Positions 7,490-12,045 of a stretch of 12,045 nt of DNA are shown piece after piece (position 1 is the stretch's first letter; every line of letters begins with the position of its first letter). The translations under genes were made by a program, and so were the position numbers. Source of the DNA: Anaerobacillus sp. (GTDB lineage Bacteria; Bacillota; Bacilli; Bacillales_H; Anaerobacillaceae); assembly GCA_007120055.1 (NCBI GenBank), contig SKOL01000082.1, positions 1 to 12,045 on the forward strand, read 5' to 3'. The notes beneath the pieces were generated by a model. It searched no databases. It was not told the DNA's origin and saw only the letters and a program-made list of their open reading frames with translations.

Positions 7490-7518
7490 TTGTATGATGG
7501 TAGCGATTATGTTAATAT
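7490..7518 (+). promoter_or_regulatory. Promoter of rplS (extended -10)
   Basis: TTGTAT (7490-7495), 17 bp, then TAATAT (7513-7518). TG at 7510-7511 followed by one base makes TGTTAATAT, an extended -10. The predicted start is near 7525, giving an untranslated leader of about 83 nt before rplS. This allows L19 to be expressed independently of trmD. Confidence 0.7.
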
Positions 7519-7524
7519 ATTCTT

Positions 7525-7607
7525 TGTGGCTTAGGCCAGTATCAAGATGTTCCGCTGCAACTAATTTTTTGTAAAGAGCATCTGTTAGGGAAGGAGGGAA
7601 CTATACG
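7525..7607 (+). ncRNA. Structured rplS leader, probable L19 leader RNA
   Basis: The leader can form a first hairpin, TGGC (7527-7530) with GCCA (7535-7538) around TTAG. A second helix, AGATG (7545-7549) with CATCT (7579-7583), encloses the segment TTCCGCTGC. The SD AAGGAGGG (7591-7598) follows directly. Ribosomal protein L19 leaders are a described cis-regulatory class in low-GC Gram-positives (Rfam has an L19 leader family), thought to mediate feedback by L19. Position, size and helices fit, but I could not run a covariance search. No transcription terminator is visible inside the leader, so regulation would be translational. Confidence 0.6.
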
Positions 7608-7952
7608 ATGAACAACATTATTAGAGAAGTAACTAAAGAGCAATTAAAATCTGATATCCCAGCTTTCCGTCCTGGAGACACTGTACGTGTACACGTAAAA
7701 GTTGTTGAGGGAACTCGTGAGCGTATTCAGGTATTTGAAGGTGTTGTTATTAAACGCCGTGGATCAGGTATTAGTGAAACTTTCATTGCCCGTAAAATTT
7801 CTTACGGAGTAGGTGTTGAACGTACATTCCCATTACATTCGCCGAAGATCGATAAGATCGAAGTGATGCGTCGTGGTAAAGTACGTCGTGCGAAACTGTA
7901 CTACTTACGTGCACTTCGTGGAAAAGCGGCTCGTATTAAAGAAATTCGATAA
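7608..7952 (+). CDS. rplS: 50S ribosomal protein L19
   Basis: The 114-aa basic protein aligns end to end with L19. It has [20 protein letters not shown] (about 20-39), [13 protein letters not shown] (42-54) and a C-terminal Arg/Lys-rich stretch with [17 protein letters not shown]19 sits at the 30S-50S interface and contacts bridge B8. An ideal ribosome binding site lies 9 nt upstream. The gene has its own promoter, leader and terminator. Codon use is biased to preferred codons (CGT, GGT, GTA), as expected of a highly expressed gene. Confidence 0.99.
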   Translation: MNNIIREVTKEQLKSDIPAFRPGDTVRVHVKVVEGTRERIQVFEGVVIKRRGSGISETFIARKISYGVGVERTFPLHSPKIDKIEVMRRGKVRRAKLYYLRALRGKAARIKEIR

Positions 7953-7966
7953 TCAATTAGAAAAGA

Positions 7967-7996
7967 AGGGGCTTGGTTTACCAAGCTCCTTTTTTC
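7967..7996 (+). terminator. Intrinsic terminator after rplS
   Basis: GGGGCTTGGT (7968-7977) pairs with ACCAAGCTCC (7980-7989), with one G-T wobble, and runs into a six-to-seven base T tract (7990-7995). It begins 15 bp after the rplS stop. It implies that lepB, 250 bp downstream, is transcribed from elsewhere or by read-through. Confidence 0.9.
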
Positions 7997-8020
7997 CACG
8001 TATGTTAACGCCGAGTTTAG

Positions 8021-8080
8021 ATTTTTTTAGCATTTTAACTTGCCAAAGCCAAGCAAGGCGCTTGCGCTTTTCTAAAAAAT
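8021..8080. repeat. Truncated right end of an E-type repeat within a hairpin
   Basis: AAGGCGCTTGCGCTTTTCT (8055-8073) matches the right end of the full repeat (8213-8231) at 18 of 19 bases. The five bases before AGGCGCT (AAGCA) resemble the GAnCA bulge of the family. No left arm is present. Instead AAAGCCAAGC (8046-8054 region) can pair with GCTTGCGCTTT, and ATTTTTTTAG (8021-8030) pairs with CTAAAAAAT (8072-8080), so the remnant now lies inside a different local palindrome. Confidence 0.6.
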
Positions 8081-8112
8081 AAGAAATTGTAAAATTTATG
8101 AACTTCGAAAAC

Positions 8113-8233
8113 TGTCTAGCTTCAGCGCCTACGAGCTCGGTCACTTCATTCCTTTTCGGAAGCCAAAAAGCGGCTTCTGTCAAAGGTCTTCCAGTGCCTT
8201 TCGCTCGTGATCAAGGCGCTTACGCTTTTCTTA
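8113..8233. repeat. Long hairpin repeat element E2 (structured family, full copy)
   Basis: The ends are TGTCTAGCTTC (8113-8123) and TACGCTTTTCTTA (8221-8233). Outer stem AGCGCCT (8124-8130) pairs with AGGCGCT (8214-8220). ACGAGC (8131-8136) pairs with GCTCGT (8203-8208), leaving the 3' bulge GATCA (8209-8213). CACT (8142-8145) pairs with AGTG (8193-8196). CCTTT (8151-8155) pairs with AAAGG (8182-8186). The tip is GAAGCC / AAAAAGC / GGCTTC. The architecture and loops match element E1 at 2997-3122, with compensated stem changes. The right end stops two bases before the lepB ribosome binding site. I recall similar TCTAGCTnCAGCGCC ends in intergenic DNA of other Bacillus genomes, but not a named family. 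Confidence 0.85.
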
Positions 8234-8247
8234 TGGAGGATACATAC

Positions 8248-8799
8248 ATGTCTGATGCGAAAACTGAATCGTGGGAATGGTTAAAGGCCATTTTTATTGC
8301 TTTGTTGCTTGCTTTTATTATCCGTTATTTTTTATTTGCACCAATCGTTGTTGATGGTCAATCGATGATGCCTACGTTACAAAATAGTGACCGTTTAATT
8401 GTAAATAAAATTGGTTATACAATAGGTAAACCAGATCGCTTTGACATCGTTGTTTTTCAGGCTACAGCTGAAAAAGACTATATTAAACGAGTGATTGGTA
8501 TACCGGGGGATACGATAACTTACGAAAATGATATTTTATATATTAATGGTGAGGCTTATGACGAGCCGTATATAAAGGACTATAAAGAAACTACGAATAA
8601 CTTACCTTTTACGGGGGACTTTACGTTAGAAGATTATACAGGCCACGCAGTTGTCCCAGAAGGACATTTATTTGTCCTTGGTGATAATAGGCAACATAGT
8701 AAAGATAGCCGTCATATTGGCTTTATTTCATATGAGCGAGTGATAGGAAGTGCGAACGTTGTTTTTTGGCCTTTTTCTGAAATTAGAATAGCAAAGTAG
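8248..8799 (+). CDS. lepB: Type I signal peptidase (SipS/LepB family)
   Basis: This membrane-anchored serine protease releases secreted proteins from the membrane by removing signal peptides. The 183-aa protein has one N-terminal membrane segment (about 11-29, [19 protein letters not shown]). Next come the catalytic Ser39 in GQSMMPT, the catalytic Lys80 in [12 protein letters not shown], and the conserved [14 protein letters not shown] (145-158). This is the short, single-anchor Gram-positive form. I chose ATG 8248 because GGAGGA (8235-8240) precedes it by 7 nt. The reading frame stays open upstream to 8098 only because it reads through repeat E2, and the ATG at 8233 overlaps the ribosome binding site. 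No convincing promoter is visible in 8000-8247. The stop is 8 bp from rbgA, so the two are co-transcribed. Confidence 0.97.
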   Translation: MSDAKTESWEWLKAIFIALLLAFIIRYFLFAPIVVDGQSMMPTLQNSDRLIVNKIGYTIGKPDRFDIVVFQATAEKDYIKRVIGIPGDTITYENDILYINGEAYDEPYIKDYKETTNNLPFTGDFTLEDYTGHAVVPEGHLFVLGDNRQHSKDSRHIGFISYERVIGSANVVFWPFSEIRIAK

Positions 8800-8807
8800 G
8801 TGGAACA

Positions 8808-9653
8808 ATGTCGACAATACAATGGTTTCCTGGCCACATGGCGAAAGCTCGTCGTGAAGTAACTGAAAAATTAAAACAGATTGATGTTGTATTTGAACTA
8901 GTAGATGCGAGAGTACCACTTTCATCAAGAAATCCTATGATTGATGAGCTAGTTAGTCATAAACCAAGGCTGATCCTTCTTAATAAAGCAGATCTTGCGG
9001 ACTCTGCTGTTACTGAACAATGGAGCCATTATTTTCAACAAAAAGGTTTTAAAGTAATCTCTATTGACTCGCAAACGGGAAAAGGGACCGAAAAGATTGC
9101 AGCTACTGCTAAAGAGCTTTCGATAGATCTATTAGAAAAGTTAAAAGCAAAAGGTATGAAGCCTCGAGCAATACGTGCTTTAATTTTAGGGATTCCTAAT
9201 GTAGGAAAATCAACATTAATCAATCGTTTAGCTAAGAAGAAAATTGCAAAAACTGGGGATCGCCCTGGTATTACGAAACAGCAGCAATGGATTAAAGTAG
9301 GAAAAGATTTAGAACTTTTAGACACCCCGGGAATTCTATGGCCTAAATTTGAAGATCAAGTGGTTGGTTATCGTTTAGCGGCTACAGGGGCAATAAAAGA
9401 TGAAATTTTAGATTTTCAAGATGTTGCTGTCTTCTTACTTAAATATTTAAAAGAGCATTATCCCAAACCGTTAATGGAACGGTTTAAGTTAACAGAATTG
9501 AATGAGGATATCGTAGAGCTTTTTGATGCCATAGGTAAAAATCGGGGCTTATTAATGAGTGGTGGTTACATTGACTATGATAAAGCTGCCGAATTAATTC
9601 TAAGAGAATTCCGATCTTGCAAAATAGGTAAGATTACACTAGAAAAACCTTAA
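8808..9653 (+). CDS. rbgA: Ribosome biogenesis GTPase RbgA (YlqF)
   Basis: RbgA is a circularly permuted GTPase needed for late 50S assembly (incorporation of L16 and neighbours). The permuted motif order is clear in this 281-aa protein: G4 NKAD (59-62), then G1 GIPNVGKS (128-135), then G3 DTPG (172-175). The N-terminal WFPGHMAKA contains His10, equivalent to the catalytic His9 of B. subtilis Rbg[10 protein letters not shown] (149-157) is the G2 region. The C-terminal helical domain (about 195-281) is the rRNA-binding part of the family. The ATG at 8808 follows AGGTGG directly after the lepB stop. A large palindrome at 9703-9797 probably ends the transcript. Confidence 0.98.
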   Translation: MSTIQWFPGHMAKARREVTEKLKQIDVVFELVDARVPLSSRNPMIDELVSHKPRLILLNKADLADSAVTEQWSHYFQQKGFKVISIDSQTGKGTEKIAATAKELSIDLLEKLKAKGMKPRAIRALILGIPNVGKSTLINRLAKKKIAKTGDRPGITKQQQWIKVGKDLELLDTPGILWPKFEDQVVGYRLAATGAIKDEILDFQDVAVFLLKYLKEHYPKPLMERFKLTELNEDIVELFDAIGKNRGLLMSGGYIDYDKAAELILREFRSCKIGKITLEKP

Positions 9654-9702
9654 TTTACTTAACTTTAGTGAAATTGATTAACTTATTAAAAATAAAAGCT
9701 TG

Positions 9703-9797
9703 AGGCTAGCCTAAGAGTGTTTTTTAGAAATATAAGACTTTATTAATTATTTAATAATACATAGTCTTTTCTAAAACATACATTATTTAGCTAGCCT
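9703..9797. repeat. 95-bp palindromic element, possible terminator, downstream of rbgA
   Basis: AGGCTAGC (9703-9710) and GCTAGCCT (9790-9797) are perfect inverted ends. Inside, TTTTTAGAAA and AAGACT (9721-9739) face AGTCTTTTCTAAAA (9762-9775) in inverted orientation, around an AT-rich centre. The arms are about 36 bp, imperfect. The right arm is followed by TTTTT (9797-9801), so on the + strand it can act as a terminator 50 bp after rbgA. The length and inverted ends also fit a small non-autonomous mobile element; I see no clear target duplication. Confidence 0.65.
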
Positions 9798-9813
9798 TTT
9801 TAGGTTGGAATTA

Positions 9814-9862
9814 TTTCATATTAAATGGTGACGATATACAGCCTTTAACGTCTTGTATGAAA
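9814..9862. repeat. Hairpin repeat R, copy A
   Basis: Copy A starts TTTCATATTAAATGGTGACG and ends TTGTATGAAA. TTTCAT (9814-9819) and ATGAAA (9857-9862) are perfect inverted ends, and GACG/CGTC can pair inside. It shares CAT-n-TTA-n-ATGGTGACG and the TTGTATGAAA end with the copies at 9908 and 10035, but its interior is the most diverged. Confidence 0.6.
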
Positions 9863-9907
9863 GTTGGTTTGTTGGTTAGTGGCTAGTGGTTAGGACCCTC
9901 GCCCAAC

Positions 9908-9962
9908 TTTCCATGCTAGATGGTGGCGGTAGGAATGCCACCATGAAGGTTTTGTATGAAAA
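9908..9962. repeat. Hairpin repeat R, copy B
   Basis: TTTCCATGCTAGATGGTGGC begins the unit and TTTTGTATGAAA ends it. The centre is a perfect 8-bp hairpin, ATGGTGGC (9920-9927) with GCCACCAT (9937-9944), loop 9 nt. CCAACTTT (9903-9910) at its left edge is the inverse of AAAGTTGG (9860-9867) at the right edge of copy A, so the spacer between copies can also fold. Confidence 0.75.
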
Positions 9963-10037
9963 AAGTGTCCACTTTAGCGAATGAGCCTCTGAGATTCGAT
10001 AGAAGGTCACAGCGAAGTGAGGGAAAGTGTCCACTTT
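9963..10037. repeat. Spacer with duplicated palindrome between R copies B and C
   Basis: The palindrome AAAGTGTCCACTTT occurs twice, at about 9962-9975 and 10024-10037, one at each edge of the spacer. Between them are two small inverted pairs: CGAAT/ATTCG around GAGCCTCTGAG, and TCAC/GTGA around AGCGAA. The duplicated edges could be remnants of insertion or recombination between repeat units. Confidence 0.55.
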
Positions 10038-10087
10038 TCCATATTAGATGGTGACGGTTACCGTCATGAATGTTTTGTGTGAAAAAA
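10035..10087. repeat. Hairpin repeat R, copy C
   Basis: TTTTCCATATTAGATGGTGA begins the unit and GTTTTGTGTGAAAAAA ends it. The centre TGACGG (10052-10057) pairs with CCGTCA (10061-10066) around TTA. Compared with copy B, a G-C pair in the stem (GGC/GCC) is replaced by A-T (GAC/GTC), a compensated change that suggests the fold matters or did so recently. Confidence 0.75.
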
Positions 10088-10152
10088 TTTATGCTCGGAT
10101 TTTTTGAGTTAAACAATCATTTAAATTTTGCCGATATGATAATATATCTATG

Positions 10153-10262
10153 TTGAGGAATTTCATAATTAATAATGTCGTTACTCGTATGTATCTATGT
10201 GTTATTATATTAATCGACTTGCAAAATATGGCTCACTATAGGTAATTATGAAATTCACTCAA
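10153..10262. repeat. 110-bp element with 19-bp inverted ends upstream of rnhB
   Basis: GAATTTCATAATTA (10158-10171) is the exact inverse of TAATTATGAAATTC (10243-10256). Beyond these, TTGAG (10153-10157) matches CTCAA (10258-10262) after one extra A. The loop of 71 bp is AT-rich and holds a candidate promoter. Size and inverted ends fit a small non-autonomous mobile element or a large hairpin; no target duplication is evident. Confidence 0.65.
10200..10208 (+). promoter_or_regulatory. Candidate extended -10 promoter for rnhB
   Basis: TGTTATTAT (10200-10208) is an extended -10 with TATTAT at 10203-10208. The best -35 (TTACTC, 10181-10186) is poor. A start near 10215 would give a leader of about 85 nt that includes the right arm of the inverted-end element. 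It is the best candidate in a gap where rnhB needs a promoter. Confidence 0.35.
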
Positions 10263-10298
10263 GAAAAATAATTTTAAGTAATGGGAGAGCTTACTAAA

Positions 10299-11081
10299 GT
10301 GAATTTATCAATTAAAGAAGTGGAACAACTTTTAGAAGAAAATTGTATGATTTGTGACTCGATGGTAGAAAAAATAAAAGCGGACAATAGAAAAGGTGTA
10401 CAAAAAGCATTTTTAAAATGGGAGAAGAAACGAGAAAAAGAGCAGTTGTTGGAAGAAAATTTTCAAGAGATGTTAAAATATGAACAAAAATTACGCATGG
10501 AGAATATTTCTTTAATTGCTGGAATTGATGAAGTGGGAAGAGGCCCTTTAGCAGGTCCTGTAGTAGCTGCTGCGGTTGTATTACCAGAAAATTTCAAGTT
10601 ATTAGGGCTAACTGATTCTAAAAAAATAACGAAGAAAAATAGAGAGACTTTTTATGAAACAATTACTACAGAAGCTGTTAGTATCGGAATCGGGGTTGTA
10701 AGTGCTGAAGAAATAGACCGTGTTAATATTTATGAAGCTACGAAAATCGCGATGCAACGGGCAATTAATGAGCTCTCTGTCACTCCTGAGCATTTGTTAA
10801 TAGATGCGATGCAACTTCCAATTACAATTGAACAAACTTCTATTATTAAAGGCGATAGTAAAAGTATTTCGATTGCTGCAAGTTCAATTATTGCAAAGGT
10901 AACTCGAGATCGATATATGGAGCGATTAGCGGAACAACTTCCACATTACGGATTTGATAAACATATGGGATATGGCACTGTAGAGCACTTAAACGCCATT
11001 GACCAACATGGAATTTGTGTTGAACATCGAAAATCATTTGCGCCTATTCGTGAGCGCTGTTTTACAAACACATTATTTTGA
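10299..11081 (+). CDS. rnhB: Ribonuclease HII
   Basis: RNase HII cleaves RNA in RNA-DNA hybrids, notably 5' of single misincorporated ribonucleotides. From GTG 10299 the protein is 260 aa. Residues 1-70 are a charged helical extension, as in the B. subtilis enzyme. The catalytic core follows: GIDEVGRGPLAGP (75-87) with Asp77 and Glu78, LTDSKK (104-109), Asp169 in LLIDAM, KGDSKS (184-189), and Asp204 in AKVTRDR; GYGT (224-227) follows. I prefer GTG 10299 to ATG 10281 because GGGAGAG (10283-10289) precedes it by 9 nt, while 10281 has no ribosome binding site, and the shorter start (MNLSIKEVEQ) fits relatives. The protein ends with a slightly long tail after FAPIRE. It stands apart from rbgA by a 645-bp repeat-rich gap. 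Confidence 0.96.
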   Translation: MNLSIKEVEQLLEENCMICDSMVEKIKADNRKGVQKAFLKWEKKREKEQLLEENFQEMLKYEQKLRMENISLIAGIDEVGRGPLAGPVVAAAVVLPENFKLLGLTDSKKITKKNRETFYETITTEAVSIGIGVVSAEEIDRVNIYEATKIAMQRAINELSVTPEHLLIDAMQLPITIEQTSIIKGDSKSISIAASSIIAKVTRDRYMERLAEQLPHYGFDKHMGYGTVEHLNAIDQHGICVEHRKSFAPIRERCFTNTLF

Positions 11082-11178
11082 CATTTACAATTGTAGGTAA
11101 TGAGTACTGTAGTGTCGCCATGTACTTGATTAAGATGTCTGTTACTTTCTAATTACACAATGCTAGGTGGTGAATGGT

Positions 11179-12045
11179 TTGTTTCAAACGAATATGGTGC
11201 AGTCGGTATTAAAAGGTTTAGACCCTATTCATCATAAAGCAGTTTCTTTAACGCCGGGTCAGGTATTTAATGGGAAAATTACAAAGTTGTATCCAGGGCA
11301 ATTAGCTTCTCTACGATTAGGGGGATTAACCCTTACTGCTAAGCTAGAAGCTGCTTTAACGGCTGGGAATCGTTATTGGTTCCAAGTGCAGCCAGGAGAA
11401 GGGATACCAGTTTTAAAAGTTCTTGAAATGCAAGGAGAGCATCGCAATAGCGGCAATGGAGAACAAGCATTACGCCAGTTAGGTATGAGCAATACGAAGG
11501 TTAATGAAATGCTTGTCAGTCATTTGGCAAAAGAAGAGGTTCCTTTCTTTAGGGATCAAGTTAAAAATGGAGCGCAAACGTTAAAAGAGCTCGGTATGGC
11601 AAATGAGCGTGGCTTTTCAACCGTACAAGCCCTTATAGAAAGGAATTTACCGATTACTTCAAATACCTTCTTGGCCATGCAAAGTGTGATCGATGGAAAG
11701 GGGTTATCAATTCAGCTTGAAGAGATTTACGGGGTGTTGCAAAGGGAAAGTGCTAAACAACCCGCTTTGCAACAACTTTATGATATGGTACATAGAATAA
11801 GAAGTGAAGCAACTATTAATTTAGATCGGCCTTATGTCGTAGAGGCGTTAAATTCGTTTTTATCCGAGGGGGATCAATCGCCAAAATCAAAGTATTGGCA
11901 AAACGAACTAGTGAAGTTAGGGGTAATTAAAAATAATACATCTTCTCAGCAACTTTTAGCTCAACTTAAAGAAATGGTAACGGTGGCTAATGAAAAACAA
12001 CTTAAAACTCTTTGGCCGACAATATCGAAAGAAGAACTTATATCA
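11179..12045 (+). CDS. ylqG: YlqG-like protein, FliK-like, N-terminal part (3' truncated by window)
   Basis: The frame is open from TTG 11179 to the window end, giving 289 residues with no stop. I chose TTG 11179 because AGGTGGTGA (11165-11173), nearly a perfect Shine-Dalgarno, precedes it at normal spacing; GTG 11170 in the same frame overlaps that site, and ATG 11194 is a weaker alternative. The N terminus includes MVQSVLKGLD, then LTPGQVFNGKITKLYPGQLASLRLGG-type sequence (about residues 26-50) predicted to be beta-rich, then helical Gln/Leu-rich segments. In B. subtilis rnhB is followed by ylqG, whose product is large and has been compared to flagellar hook-length control proteins; position and the N-terminal layout fit. 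No signal peptide is seen. Function is not established and the C-terminal domain is outside the window. Confidence 0.75.
   Translation, partial: MFQTNMVQSVLKGLDPIHHKAVSLTPGQVFNGKITKLYPGQLASLRLGGLTLTAKLEAALTAGNRYWFQVQPGEGIPVLKVLEMQGEHRNSGNGEQALRQLGMSNTKVNEMLVSHLAKEEVPFFRDQVKNGAQTLKELGMANERGFSTVQALIERNLPITSNTFLAMQSVIDGKGLSIQLEEIYGVLQRESAKQPALQQLYDMVHRIRSEATINLDRPYVVEALNSFLSEGDQSPKSKYWQNELVKLGVIKNNTSSQQLLAQLKEMVTVANEKQLKTLWPTISKEELIS

Noticed and set aside
7873..8082. 69-residue plus-strand frame overlapping the rplS end
   Set aside because: It overlaps highly conserved rplS and crosses its terminator; a shadow frame.
8098..8247. N-terminal extension of the signal peptidase (233-aa reading frame)
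   Set aside because: The extra 50 residues are translated repeat E2. The ribosome binding site GGAGGA and the family N terminus both place the start at 8248.
9814..10087. CRISPR array
   Set aside because: Only three diverged copies, unequal spacing, the spacers themselves partly repeated and palindromic, and no cas genes.
9916..10116. 66-residue minus-strand reading frame in the rbgA-rnhB gap
   Set aside because: It is a translation of repeat R copies B and C and their spacer, has no ribosome binding site and recalls no protein family.
10281..10298. ATG 10281 as the rnhB start
   Set aside because: No Shine-Dalgarno upstream; the GGGAGAG within this stretch serves GTG 10299.
11082..11178. 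Promoter or terminator between rnhB and ylqG
   Set aside because: Only a short TACAATTGTA palindrome and weak TTGATT/TAATTA boxes at poor match; nothing I can support.

Overview
The window is a low-GC Firmicute chromosome segment, almost certainly from a member of the Bacillaceae. Gene order is smc (3' half) - ftsY - ylxM - ffh - rpsP - khpA/ylqC - ylqD - rimM - trmD - rplS - lepB/sip - rbgA/ylqF - rnhB - ylqG-like (5' part). This is the conserved smc-to-rnhB block of Bacillus and relatives. It includes the signal peptidase gene between rplS and rbgA that several Bacillus lineages carry and B. subtilis, as I recall, lacks. All genes are on the + strand. I cannot name the species. The many intergenic repeats recall alkaliphilic or environmental Bacillaceae, but that is an impression.

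Layout. 1-4897 holds chromosome segregation and membrane targeting: the SMC C-terminal half, the SRP receptor FtsY, the SRP-associated regulator YlxM and the SRP GTPase Ffh. A consensus sigma-A promoter (3138-3166) starts a ylxM-ffh unit. 4984-5547 holds rpsP and khpA and ends in an intrinsic terminator. 5734-7404 is a compact ylqD-rimM-trmD run (2-codon gap, then zero gap) for ribosome maturation and tRNA m1G37 methylation. 7490-7996 is a self-contained rplS unit with an extended -10 promoter, a structured leader resembling the L19 leader RNA, and a terminator. 8248-9653 is lepB-rbgA. 10299 onward is rnhB followed by a FliK-like YlqG protein that runs off the window. The theme is co-translational targeting (Ffh, FtsY, YlxM, signal peptidase) together with ribosome assembly and function (S16, RimM, L19, RbgA, TrmD).

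The genes are ordinary; the intergenic DNA is not. Two long hairpin elements (about 2997-3122 and 8113-8233) differ in primary sequence but share one architecture: a 7-bp outer stem, a 5-nt GAnCA bulge on the 3' side, a 6-bp second stem, and an apical AAAAAGC loop, with paired compensatory changes in almost every helix. They look like two members of one structured DNA or RNA repeat family. End fragments matching the family lie at 5609-5628 and 8055-8073. After smc and ftsY are two roughly 100-bp elements built from 7-bp periodic repeats. The 627-bp rbgA-rnhB gap holds a 95-bp palindrome, three copies of a hairpin repeat with a compensated base pair, and a 110-bp element with 19-bp inverted ends.

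All calls come from reading the sequence. No database search, folding program or transcript data were available.
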